Position numbers and translations under genes: made by a program. Positions 7,976 through 15,179 of a stretch of 64,000 nt of DNA are shown piece after piece. Under the pieces are notes generated by a model, which worked only from the letters and a program-made list of their open reading frames with translations, did no database searches and was not told the DNA's origin. This stretch comes from Actinomadura rupiterrae (GTDB taxonomy: Bacteria; Actinomycetota; Actinomycetes; Streptosporangiales; Streptosporangiaceae), in contig NZ_JAMZEA010000006.1 of NCBI RefSeq assembly GCF_024172125.1, forward strand, positions 372,001 to 436,000. Direction: 5' to 3'. How positions within the stretch are numbered: the stretch's first letter is position 1; every line of letters begins with the position of its first letter.

Positions 7976-9016
7976 ATGCAGGCGGAGCGGGCGGGGGCAG
8001 CAATGGCGCAGGAGTCGGCCGATCGGCTGGTGCGGCTGACCACCGCCGCGGTCATCACCTGGAACGTCGCCCTGGCGGTCAAGTGCCTGTATCCGACCGT
8101 GATGTCGCCCGTCGTCCCCGGCCGGGCGGCCATCGCGATCGCCGCCACCGCCCTGTACCTGCCGCTGTACATCGCCTTGGTGAACGGGACGATCCGGGGG
8201 ATCGGTCCGCGCAGGAGCGGCTGGCTGCTGGCGGGCGTCGCGGTGGTGATCATGGCCGCGATGCCGTTCGCCGGGGCCAACTGGCCGCTCGCCGTGACGG
8301 TCCTGGTCGGGCTGGCGCTGGTGGTCATCCCGCCTCCGTGGTCGCTGGGGGTGGTCGCCGCGCTGACCGCCGTCGCGGTGCTGGCCACTGTCGCCTGGAC
8401 CCGGGTGCCCGCCGGTGCCGCTCGGGCCGACTTCGCGGTGCGCGGGATCGCGGTCTTCGCAGCCCTGAATACCCTCTGGTGGGGGATCTCGCTGGCCGTG
8501 CTGGTGTGGCTCGCGCGGATCCTCCGTCAGGTTCAGGCCGCCCGCCGGGAGCTCGCCCTGCGGGCCGCCGTCGCCGAGCGCAGCCGCATCGATGCCGAGC
8601 TGACTGGCACGATCGGCTCCGCCCTGGACCGGATCGTCGCCGATAGCCAGGCCGCGGCGCGAGCCGCACCTGATGATCCAGAGGCCGCGGCCCAGGCGCT
8701 GCGTGCGGTGACCGGCAGGTCGCGAGCCGCCCTCCTGCAAGCCCGCCGGATGCTGAGCGGGTACCGAAACGTGTCGCTGGAGGCCGAACTGCAGGCTGCC
8801 GCGGCCTTGCTGTCGGCAGGTGGTATCCGGGCGGAGGTCGTCCTGCCCGATTCGGGGCTTCCGGCGCGGATGCCGCAGGAGGTTCGGGCGAGTCTTCGCC
8901 CGGTGGTGGCCCGGGCGTTGGCCGACCCGGCCCTGCGGGAATGCGCTCTGACGGTCCAGGCGGGGGCCGAGGGCGGCCTGGCGGTCCGGCTCATCGACCG
9001 GACGGCCCGGGGGTGA
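7976..9016 (+). CDS. degenerate NarL/DesK-type histidine kinase (pseudokinase)
   Basis: About six hydrophobic segments occupy residues 15-190, followed by a coiled region and a HisKA_3-like helix (ERSRIDAELTGTIGSALDRI). In active members this reads ERxRIARDLHD; here Thr replaces the phosphorylated His and the flanking RD is lost. The C-terminal part lacks the N, G1 and G2 boxes of the HATPase domain. It therefore cannot autophosphorylate by the usual route. It overlaps the next kinase gene by 4 bp (GTGA), which suggests a sensory or scaffolding partner. ATG 8003, preceded by GGGGGCAG, is an alternative start. Confidence 0.75.
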   Translation: MQAERAGAAMAQESADRLVRLTTAAVITWNVALAVKCLYPTVMSPVVPGRAAIAIAATALYLPLYIALVNGTIRGIGPRRSGWLLAGVAVVIMAAMPFAGANWPLAVTVLVGLALVVIPPPWSLGVVAALTAVAVLATVAWTRVPAGAARADFAVRGIAVFAALNTLWWGISLAVLVWLARILRQVQAARRELALRAAVAERSRIDAELTGTIGSALDRIVADSQAAARAAPDDPEAAAQALRAVTGRSRAALLQARRMLSGYRNVSLEAELQAAAALLSAGGIRAEVVLPDSGLPARMPQEVRASLRPVVARALADPALRECALTVQAGAEGGLAVRLIDRTARG

Positions 9017-10137
9017 GCACGACCCCGTGGCCGCCCGGGCGGCCACGCCGCATGATGGCCATGGCCACCGTCGCGATGGGGCTGGTCAGCCCGGTGTTCA
9101 CGATCGTGGGCACGCCCGGCGAACCCTCCCGCGGGGTGGTCCTGCCGGCGTTGCTCGGCCTTGCTCTGGTCACGCTGCAGCTGCGCCACAGCCTCGCCGC
9201 CGCCCGGGGCGAACGGCCACCGGGCTGGCCGTGGAGCCTGGCGGGCCTCGCCGTCGTGGTGTACGCGCCGCTGCCGTTCTACACCTACAACTGGGCGGCC
9301 GCGCAGGCGCTGATGGTCGCCTCGGTGGCGATGCTGCTGCGGGGGCGGCCGGCCATCGTGGCCGCCGCCGTGCTGGCCTTGGGCACGGCGGTCTGGGCGT
9401 CCGCATGGGCAGCAGTGCTGGGGAGTCCTGTCACCTGGATCGTCTTCGAGGCCGGCTGGTGGGGGTTGTCGATACCGATGGGGTCGGCGGCGCTGTACGG
9501 TCTGGCGCGCCTGACCCGGGCGGTCGGCGAACTGCGGGCCGCGCACACCGAACTGGCCGAGCTGGCGATCGCGCAGGAACGCCTGCGGATCTCCCGCGAC
9601 GTGCACGACCTGATCGGGCAGAGCCTGTCGGCGGTCTCCCTGCGCGGCGACCTCGCCCTCCGCCTGCTGGAGACCGACCCCAAGGCGGCCCAGAGCGAGG
9701 TGGCGACCCTCACCGCCGTGGCGCGGGCGGCTCTGCGCGACCTTGCCACCGTGTCCCAGGACGGCACCGGTGTCGATCTGGACACCGAGGCCGCCGGCGC
9801 CCGGACGCTGCTGGCCGCGGCGGGCGCCGAGGTGCGGATCGTGATCGACGTCGACGGGCTGCCGGCCGTGGCCAGGACCGTGTACGGCTGGGCGCTGCGG
9901 GAGGGCGTGACCAACGTCCTGCGGCACAGCGCGGCCGAGAACTGCTCGATCATCGCGGCGCCGACCCGGCTTGAGATCATCAACGACGGAGTGGACCCGG
10001 CGTCCTCGACGCCCCCGGGCGGTGGCCTGACCGGGCTGGCCGAACGGGTCCGGGCCCTGTCCGGGAGGGTGACCGCCGGACCTCTGCCGGGCGGCCGGTT
10101 CCGGTTGCGCGTCGATCTGCCCGAGGAGCCCACGTGA
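9013..10137 (+). CDS. sensor histidine kinase, DesK/NarL family
   Basis: GTG start at 9013 overlaps the previous stop (GTGA). The N-terminal half has about six membrane segments. The HisKA_3 motif ERLRISRDVHDLIGQSLSAV places the phosphoacceptor His at about residue 198. The HATPase part has EGVTNVLRHSAA (N box) and GGGLTGLAERV (G box). It should phosphorylate the response regulator encoded immediately downstream. The tandem arrangement of a degenerate and an intact kinase with one regulator suggests a heteromeric sensor. The signal is unknown. Confidence 0.9.
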   Translation: MSTTPWPPGRPRRMMAMATVAMGLVSPVFTIVGTPGEPSRGVVLPALLGLALVTLQLRHSLAAARGERPPGWPWSLAGLAVVVYAPLPFYTYNWAAAQALMVASVAMLLRGRPAIVAAAVLALGTAVWASAWAAVLGSPVTWIVFEAGWWGLSIPMGSAALYGLARLTRAVGELRAAHTELAELAIAQERLRISRDVHDLIGQSLSAVSLRGDLALRLLETDPKAAQSEVATLTAVARAALRDLATVSQDGTGVDLDTEAAGARTLLAAAGAEVRIVIDVDGLPAVARTVYGWALREGVTNVLRHSAAENCSIIAAPTRLEIINDGVDPASSTPPGGGLTGLAERVRALSGRVTAGPLPGGRFRLRVDLPEEPT

Positions 10138-10739
10138 TCCGCGTACTCATCGCCGAGGACATGCACATGATCCGCGGCGCGCTCACCGCCCTGCTCGGCC
10201 TGGAAGACGACATCGAGGTCATCGCCGAACTCGACCGCGGCGACCAGATCGTCGAAACCGCGCTGCGCACCCGGCCCGACGTGGCCGTCATCGACATCGG
10301 GCTGCCGGGACTGGACGGCCTGACCGCCGCCGAGCAGCTCCACCAGGTCATGCCCGAGTGCCGGACCCTGGTGCTCACCGGTCTGACCCGTCCGGGCAAT
10401 CTGCTGCGCGCGCTGAAAGCGCATGTGCGGGGTTTCATCGCCAAAGACGCCCCGCCCGAGCAGCTGGCCGCCGGAATCAGGCGGATCGCCGCAGGCGACC
10501 GCGTCCTGGACCCCGACCTGCTCGCCGCGGCCCTGGAAACCGGGGCAAGCCCGCTCACGGCCCGGGAGACCGACGTGCTCAGACAGGCCGACAGCGGAAT
10601 ATCCACCGAGCAGATCGCGGCCGCGCTGTCCCTGTCGCCGGCCACCGTACGCAACTATCTGTCCTACGCGATCACCAAGATCGGCGCACGCAACCGGATC
10701 GACGCCATCCGCATCGCCCGCGAGGCCGGCTGGCTCTAG
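10134..10739 (+). CDS. DesR-like LuxR-family response regulator
   Basis: GTG start with a 4-bp overlap of the kinase stop. The receiver domain has the acidic pair (IAED), phosphoacceptor Asp in DVAVIDIGLPG (about residue 54), switch Thr/Ser in LVLTG and Lys in GFIAKDAP. The C-terminal LuxR HTH reads SPLTARETDVLR and SPATVRNYLSYAITKIGARNR. Length (201 aa) is normal. It is the output of the adjacent kinase pair. A close paralogue without a kinase lies at 13,638. Confidence 0.92.
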   Translation: MIRVLIAEDMHMIRGALTALLGLEDDIEVIAELDRGDQIVETALRTRPDVAVIDIGLPGLDGLTAAEQLHQVMPECRTLVLTGLTRPGNLLRALKAHVRGFIAKDAPPEQLAAGIRRIAAGDRVLDPDLLAAALETGASPLTARETDVLRQADSGISTEQIAAALSLSPATVRNYLSYAITKIGARNRIDAIRIAREAGWL

Positions 10740-10753
10740 GCAGGACGGCGTCA

Positions 10754-10778
10754 GCCCGGCGGGTGGGCTTGGCCGGGC
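10754..10778. terminator. hairpin between convergent genes
   Basis: GCCCGGC, an 11-base loop and GCCGGGC form a 7-bp GC stem between the converging 3' ends of the response regulator (10,739) and the dehalogenase (10,794). It may terminate both. There is no T-run, as is common in actinomycetes. Confidence 0.45.
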
Positions 10779-10793
10779 CGACGCGTCGTGCGG

Positions 10794-11693
10794 CTACAGC
10801 CCGGCGATGAACTCCCGTAGGGCGGTGCCGATCTGGTCAGCCGAGTCTTCCTGGACGTAGTGAATGCCGGCCACCTTCACCTCGCGCTGGTTGGGCCAGG
10901 TCCGGGCGAACTCCAGGGCCCGTCCGACCAGGATTGCTCCCGGCTCGGCCGAGACCAGCAGTTTGGGCACCGGTGAGCGGCTCAGCCACCCGCCGTACTC
11001 CTCCACGACCGCCGCCACGTCGGCCGGGTCGCCGTCGATCGGCAGCTCGCGGGGGAACAGCAGGGTGGGCATGCGGGATTCGCGCGTCGGGAAAGGCGCG
11101 CGGTAGGCGTCCATCTCCTCATGCGAGAGTTGGCGCAGCACGCTCTTGGGCAGGACGGTCTCGATGAAGAAGTTCTCCTCCAGGCAGAGCCGTTCGCCCT
11201 CCGGGGAGCGCATGGCACGAAACAGCGTGTCGCGCCCTTGGGGGAAGTCCGCCCACAGCCGCGGCTGGACGATGGCTTCCATGTAGGCGATGGTGTGCAG
11301 GCGTTCGGCGTGTCTGCGTCCCCAGTGGAAGCCCAGCGCCGACCCCCAGTCGTGCAGCACCAGGCTGACCGGGCCGTCGGGGACGACCGCGTCGAACCAG
11401 GCGTCCAGATGGCGGACGTGGTCGAAGAACCGGTAGCCGCCACCGGTGATGGGCCCGGAGGCGCCCATGCCGGCCAGGTCGGGCGCCAGGACCCGGTGCC
11501 GGTCCGACACGTACGGGATGATGTTGCGCCACAGATAGGACGAGGTCGGATTGCCGTGCAGGAACACCACCGTCCCGGCCCCGTCCTCGGGGCCGGTGTC
11601 GACGTAGCTCATGTAGGTGTCCAGCACGTCGACCGTCTTACGGGGATGCGGGTCCGCAGCGGTACCTGCCTGCTGGGGGACGTGCGTGGTCAT
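10794..11693 (-). CDS. haloalkane dehalogenase-like alpha/beta hydrolase
   Basis: 299 residues from ATG 11,693 (MTTHVPQQ). VVFLHGNPTSSYLWRNIIP is the oxyanion region typical of haloalkane dehalogenases (HGNP with a halide-binding Asn). VLHDWGSALGFHW is the nucleophile elbow with Asp at about residue 115, and the catalytic His is probably in GIHYVQED. The family cleaves carbon-halogen bonds by SN2 attack of Asp; some relatives act on other substrates. The leader is a near copy of that upstream of the oxidoreductase at 7,612. A link to the halogenated peptide cluster is conceivable but unsupported. Confidence 0.85.
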   Translation of the reverse strand: MTTHVPQQAGTAADPHPRKTVDVLDTYMSYVDTGPEDGAGTVVFLHGNPTSSYLWRNIIPYVSDRHRVLAPDLAGMGASGPITGGGYRFFDHVRHLDAWFDAVVPDGPVSLVLHDWGSALGFHWGRRHAERLHTIAYMEAIVQPRLWADFPQGRDTLFRAMRSPEGERLCLEENFFIETVLPKSVLRQLSHEEMDAYRAPFPTRESRMPTLLFPRELPIDGDPADVAAVVEEYGGWLSRSPVPKLLVSAEPGAILVGRALEFARTWPNQREVKVAGIHYVQEDSADQIGTALREFIAGL

Positions 11694-11829
11694 GGTGATG
11701 CCGTCCTTCCGTACGTGCTCCACCTGCGCTGGTGGGAGTGATGGCCCCCAGCGTGAAGGCCGACGCACGCCGTACGGCAGAGGCAAATGTCACCGGTCAG
11801 CCGTGGCGTTCATCATCGGATACCGGTCA
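11691..11829 (-). repeat. leader/promoter repeat, copy 2
   Basis: Near copy of 7,610-7,748, again covering the gene start and about 130 bp upstream. It contains a perfect 10-bp palindrome, GCCGTACGGC, next to AGAGGCAAATGTCACCGG. Conservation extends beyond what a single promoter needs, so it is either a recent duplication or a selected regulatory unit. Confidence 0.8.
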
Positions 11830-11894
11830 CGGATCAGCAGGGCGTGGTGGCGGCGAGGTCGCTGGTTCGAAGCCGGAGCCCCTCGGACAAGCAG

Positions 11895-11932
11895 GTCGAA
11901 GGCCGGTTCCGATTGAGGAACCGGCCTTCGAC
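11895..11932 (-). terminator. perfect 16-bp stem hairpin
   Basis: GTCGAAGGCCGGTTCC, a 6-base loop (GATTGA) and its exact complement make a very stable stem-loop about 90 bp beyond the stop of the LmbU-like gene. It fits a terminator for that minus-strand gene. Just beside it, near 11,856-11,885, GGTTCGAAGCC looks like the T-arm of a tRNA 3' end, but no full tRNA is present. Confidence 0.7.
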
Positions 11933-12021
11933 TGCCCGGAAGCGAGGGGGCAAAGGGGAGCGACTTCCTGGTGGGTTCGTATCACCGTCGGCGCTCTCGC
12001 CCATCACTGAGGGTGGTGGGG

Positions 12022-12636
12022 TTAGGGGGTTGTTTCGGCCAGTGCGGCTTCGTCCAGGACTTTGGCGATCCATTCTGTTAAAGGCATCTGCGCGGCTTCG
12101 GCTGCTTGGGTCCAACGGTCTTTGCGGGTCGTGTCCAGGTTCACGATGACCGTCGTGGAGGCGTCTGGTTCGCCGGACGATTCCGGAGCAGGGAACTCGC
12201 GAGCCTGGCGGAGTTCCTTACGGAGGCGCCGGGTCGACCATTTCTCTTTTTCGGCGCGGTCCATCCACCGTTCCTGCTCCGCTTCCGGAAGTGCCGCGAT
12301 CTCGGCGTGGTGCTGCAGGCTGAGGGCGTCGCGCCGGCGGGACGGAGGGAACCGGCGGGCGACCCACGCATAGTTGCGCAGCGTCTGGTAGTCGAGGCCG
12401 GTCTCCTGGATGACCAGGCGGTACCGGTCGGGGAACCTCTTCTCCCCGTACACCAGCCAGTCCCCCAGCCACCAGACCGACGAGTTGGTGATCAGCTTGA
12501 GGTTGCGCCCGATGTGCAGCCAGGACTCGAAATTGAGGTCGGCCGGCATCCGCAGTTCGACCCGCCGCGCCTGAATGCGCTCGTCACCCGCGACCGCGCG
12601 CGGCGACCATCCTGTACTGGACCTGCGCCCTTCCAT
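12022..12636 (-). CDS. LmbU-like pathway regulator with a TTA codon
   Basis: 204 residues from ATG 12,636 (a GGAA lies about 10 bases upstream; ATG 12,675 is an alternative). The core reads as the LmbU/NovE/HrmB family: NSSVWWLGDWLVYGEKRFPDRY, then TGLDYQTLRNYAWVARRFP, SLQHHAEIAALP and WSTRRLRKELRQ. Members are DNA-binding activators or modulators inside lincomycin, aminocoumarin and hormaomycin clusters. Leu in MPLTEW is encoded by TTA (complement of 12,079-12,081), so translation should depend on the bldA tRNA. It is probably a regulator of the adjacent peptide cluster (inference). Confidence 0.82.
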   Translation of the reverse strand: MEGRRSSTGWSPRAVAGDERIQARRVELRMPADLNFESWLHIGRNLKLITNSSVWWLGDWLVYGEKRFPDRYRLVIQETGLDYQTLRNYAWVARRFPPSRRRDALSLQHHAEIAALPEAEQERWMDRAEKEKWSTRRLRKELRQAREFPAPESSGEPDASTTVIVNLDTTRKDRWTQAAEAAQMPLTEWIAKVLDEAALAETTP

Positions 12637-12892
12637 GAGACTGTTCCGTGTCAAAGCAACGCTCCGTTTCCCCATTTGGCGAGGACGGCGGGCGCGGTCG
12701 ACCGACGCGCCCCGGAGAAGCGACGGCGTCCCCCCATCGATCCGCATTTCCGACCTCGTTGACACGAGAGGAAGCATGCAAGACGCGATCGTGGAAGTCC
12801 ACTGATCATTTCACGAAGTGACCATGAAGAATTCACGGTCACGGGGAGTGCTCCCGGCGGTGCGGGGCGCCACCCCCGCGGCCCGAGCCCCA

Positions 12893-12935
12893 AGCAACTC
12901 GGGTTGACAGGCAACAGGAGTCAACTTAACTTGCT
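12893..12935. promoter_or_regulatory. 43-bp dyad over the HTH gene promoter
   Basis: AGCAA (12,893-12,897), GTTGAC (12,903-12,908), GTCAAC (12,920-12,925) and TTGCT (12,931-12,935) are arranged symmetrically about 12,914. The -35 TTGACA at 12,904 and a -10-like TAACTT at 12,927 (17-bp spacer) lie inside it, and the predicted transcript start falls at or near the ATG at 12,939. A bound protein would block the promoter. The same dyad recurs at 14,510-14,552. Confidence 0.8.
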
Positions 12936-12938
12936 CTC

Positions 12939-13172
12939 ATGTCGGGTGTGGAGATTCCCGTTTCGGGGGACGCCGCGGACGAGCTCGCGGCGGTGGTGGC
13001 GCTGCGGAAGCTCGCCGACCGCCTTGAGGACTCAGCCATCGAGAAGGCCATGCGGACGGGCTGGAGCTGGCTGGAGGTCGCCGAGGCGCTGGGGGTGACG
13101 CGCCAGGCGGTGCACAAGAAGCACGCCAGGCGGCTCATCGACGCGGGCGTCAAGCTCCGGAGAAGGAGATGA
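12939..13172 (+). CDS. small HTH protein, ClpC2 N-half-like
   Basis: 77 residues; ATG 12,939 has no ribosome binding site and sits just past a -10 element, so the message is probably leaderless. The centre reads RTGWSWLEVAEALGVTRQAVHKKH, a helix-turn-helix closely resembling the N-terminal HTH of mycobacterial ClpC2 (SGASWTDIGKSMGVTKQAAQKRF as I recall it). Here the HTH stands alone and the Clp-repeat half is a separate gene at 14,671. Both genes carry the same upstream dyad, so this protein is probably the repressor of both. Confidence 0.8.
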   Translation: MSGVEIPVSGDAADELAAVVALRKLADRLEDSAIEKAMRTGWSWLEVAEALGVTRQAVHKKHARRLIDAGVKLRRRR

Positions 13173-13637
13173 CGCCGCGCGCGTTCACGCGTCCCGCCGC
13201 CCGACCGGTCCCAGGAGTCCTCGAAGCAGCAGGCAGCCGTGAAACAGGACGCCCCGATTGATGGCCGCCGCGCTCCCTGCGCCCGTCCGCGCCCCTGCTC
13301 GTGGCGGCAGCGCCCCGGCGCCGGTGCGGTAGGCCCCGTTCCTCGCCGCCGCACGGCCGGCCCGGGCCGCGATCCGCCGCCGGTGCCCTTTCGCTCCGGA
13401 GCCGCTTGGCGACGGAACGCTCCATCCACCCCGCGCGGCCTCGCTCGGCCGTCCCCACCGCGAGCCCGCCCCGACCACTGCCCGGTCCGGCATCCGCGCG
13501 CCGCGCACTGCGCGCTGCACGCCGACGCCCTTCACCGACGTCCCCTGCCACCCCGCGAACGCCCCCCGTCCCGTTCCGTCACCCCGCTCAGAACCGCATG
13601 ACCGCCTGGCGTTTCTTTCCACTCGAAGGACGCACAC
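13173..13637. other. 465-bp gap, no supported gene
   Basis: GC-rich DNA between the small HTH gene and the LuxR gene. Open frames here lack start signals and family-like sequence. I see no copy of either cluster palindrome and no obvious terminator. It presumably holds the promoter of the LuxR gene at 13,638 (GAAGGACGCAC just upstream of that ATG). Confidence 0.5.
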
Positions 13638-14273
13638 ATGCCTGCCCTGAAAGTCCTTATCGCCGAGAAACAGCACATGATCCGCGGAGCGTTCGTCGCG
13701 CTGCTCGAAGCCGAACCCGATCTGAGCGTGGTGGCCAGCGTGGACCGCGGCGACCTGGTCATTCCCGCTGCCCGGGAATGCCGGCCGGATGTCGCCGTCC
13801 TCGACCTGGAGACGCCGAACATCGACGGGCTCACCGCCGCGAAGCTGCTGCACGGCTCGCTCCCCTCCTGCCGGACGATCATCCTCGCCGGGCTGGCGCG
13901 CCCGGGCGTGCTGCGCCGCGCGCTCTCCGCCCCGGCCGTCGGCTTCCTGCTCAAGACGGCACCGGCCGAGCGCCTGCCCGAGGCCGTGCGCGAGGTGGCC
14001 TCCGGGCACCGCATCATGGACCCGCACCTGGTCGTGGCCGCGCTGAACGCCGGCGAGAGCCCGCTGTCGTCCAGGGAGTCGCAGGTCCTCATGTACGTCG
14101 CCCAGGGCGCGGAGCCCAACGAGATCGCCTCGGCGCTCCAACTGTCCGTCGGGACGATACGGAACTACCTGACCACGGTCGTCACCAAACTGAACGCCCG
14201 CAACAAGGTGGACGCCGTCCGTATCGCCACCGAGACTGGCTGGATACCGTCGACCTGGATTCCGCGGCCATGA
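13638..14273 (+). CDS. orphan DesR-like LuxR regulator with altered receiver
   Basis: 211 residues. It is closely related along its whole length to the regulator at 10,134 (shared MHMIRGA/QHMIRGA, DRGD, LDGLTAA/IDGLTAA, GTIRNYLTTVVTKLNARNK). The acidic pocket is IAEKQ instead of IAEDM, so one of the two metal-binding acids is lost, while Asp of VLDLETPN and Lys of GFLLKTAP remain. There is no kinase next to it. It may act without phosphorylation, as an atypical receiver, and is a plausible cluster-specific activator binding TGTCCYG-N4-CRGGACA (inference). It interrupts the HTH/Clp-N pair. Confidence 0.88.
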   Translation: MPALKVLIAEKQHMIRGAFVALLEAEPDLSVVASVDRGDLVIPAARECRPDVAVLDLETPNIDGLTAAKLLHGSLPSCRTIILAGLARPGVLRRALSAPAVGFLLKTAPAERLPEAVREVASGHRIMDPHLVVAALNAGESPLSSRESQVLMYVAQGAEPNEIASALQLSVGTIRNYLTTVVTKLNARNKVDAVRIATETGWIPSTWIPRP

Positions 14274-14298
14274 CCGCGCGGGAGCACGGCGTCCGGGG

Positions 14299-14346
14299 CG
14301 CCGGGCGCTTGCGCGTGCCCGGTCGCCGGGCGCTTGCGCGTGCCCG
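14299..14346. repeat. 23-bp direct repeat, two copies
   Basis: CGCCGGGCGCTTGCGCGTGC plus CCG occurs at 14,299-14,321 and again at 14,324-14,346, just past the LuxR stop. The unit contains GCGCTTGCGC, which can fold. Possible terminator or slippage product. Confidence 0.6.
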
Positions 14347-14467
14347 CGACGGCGCACGGATGATCTGATCGCACCTGCTCCCCGCTAAGGCGCCTCCGGC
14401 CACCGCCGTGGCCGGGGGACGCCCGGGACGCACACCCCCTCCCCGCCCCGGCGAGCGCCGCCCGCTC

Positions 14468-14485
14468 TGTCCCGTCACCGGGACA
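14468..14485. promoter_or_regulatory. cluster palindrome, site a
   Basis: TGTCCCG-TCAC-CGGGACA: 7-bp arms, perfect, 4-bp spacer. It lies 36 bp upstream of the -35 (TTGACA, 14,521) of the Clp-N/ABC operon, an activator-like position. The same consensus, TGTCCYG-N4-CRGGACA, recurs at 17,792 and 52,955. Confidence 0.8.
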
Positions 14486-14509
14486 TGACGTGCGGCACCG
14501 GAGCCAGTA

Positions 14510-14552
14510 AGCAATCTAGGTTGACAGCCGTCGTTAGTCAACTATGGTTGCT
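14510..14552. promoter_or_regulatory. 43-bp dyad over the Clp-N operon promoter
   Basis: AGCAA (14,510), GTTGAC (14,520), GTCAAC (14,537) and TTGCT (14,548) with exactly the same spacing as at 12,893-12,935. A -35 TTGACA (14,521-14,526) and a -10-like TATGGT (14,543-14,548) lie within it. The predicted leader is about 115 bases. It is probably repressed by the HTH protein encoded at 12,939. Confidence 0.8.
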
Positions 14553-14670
14553 TAAGTATCCGGCGCCCGGCCGTCCGCGTCCCCCTGCCGGGGCTCGGCG
14601 ACCGCGCGCCACACGGTCCACGCGACCTGACGGGTCCCGCCGCGCGGGGCCCGGGCGAGGAGGCCCTGGA

Positions 14671-15150
14671 ATGAGCATGTTCGGCAGCTACCTGGCCACG
14701 GTGATGGAACTGGCGGCGGGTGAGGCCCAGGAAGCCGGCTCGGCCACGATCGAGGCCGAGCACCTGCTGCTGGCGGTGGCCTCGGAGCGGCGGGGCACCG
14801 CGCACAAGGTGCTGCGGGAGGCGGGGCTGGACCGGCAGACGATCCAGCGGGCGCTGGAGCGCGAGTTCACCCACAGCCTCAGCACGGCCGGGGTGACGGT
14901 GGAGGGCGGGGAGCTCCCGCCGCCGAAGCGCGCCGCCAAGCGCCCGTCCCAGCTCGGCACCTCGGCCAAGCTCGCCCTGGAGCGCGGGGTGACGGCGGCC
15001 AGCGACAAGCAGGACCTCCAGCCGGCGCACCTGCTGCTGGGGATCCTCCAGGCCAGGGTCGGGCCGGTGCCGCGCGCGCTGGGCCTGACCGGGCTCGATC
15101 GCGAGGACCTCGTGCGACGCCTCCAGCGGGCCATCGCCGGGGACGGATGA
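14671..15150 (+). CDS. Clp N-domain protein (ClpC2 C-half-like)
   Basis: 159 residues; ATG 14,671 has GAGGAGG upstream. Two Clp repeats are visible: EAGSATIEAEHLLLAVASE with a VLREAGLDRQTIQRAL helix, and TSAKLALERGVT with LQPAHLLLGILQA and LTGLDREDLVRRL. There is no AAA+ domain, so it cannot unfold proteins. In mycobacteria the related ClpC2 binds cyclic peptides that target the ClpC1 N-domain. Here the gene is followed by an ABC exporter (ATGA overlap if ATG 15,147 is used), which suggests a role in sensing or sequestering a peptide, possibly self-protection (inference). Confidence 0.85.
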   Translation: MSMFGSYLATVMELAAGEAQEAGSATIEAEHLLLAVASERRGTAHKVLREAGLDRQTIQRALEREFTHSLSTAGVTVEGGELPPPKRAAKRPSQLGTSAKLALERGVTAASDKQDLQPAHLLLGILQARVGPVPRALGLTGLDREDLVRRLQRAIAGDG

Positions 15151-15179
15151 CCGGCGGACGCGCGAGGGAAGGAACGACG

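Noticed and set aside
10794..11693. Haloalkane dehalogenase as part of the peptide pathway
   Set aside because: It lies outside the palindrome-defined regulon, shares its leader with the oxidoreductase at 7.6 kb, and is separated by other regulators.
11842..11895. A tRNA gene
   Set aside because: Only a T-arm-like segment is visible; no D-arm, anticodon arm or matching acceptor stem could be folded.
13239..13601. Open frames in the gap before the LuxR gene
   Set aside because: Arg/Pro-rich composition, no ribosome binding site and no family-like sequence in any frame.
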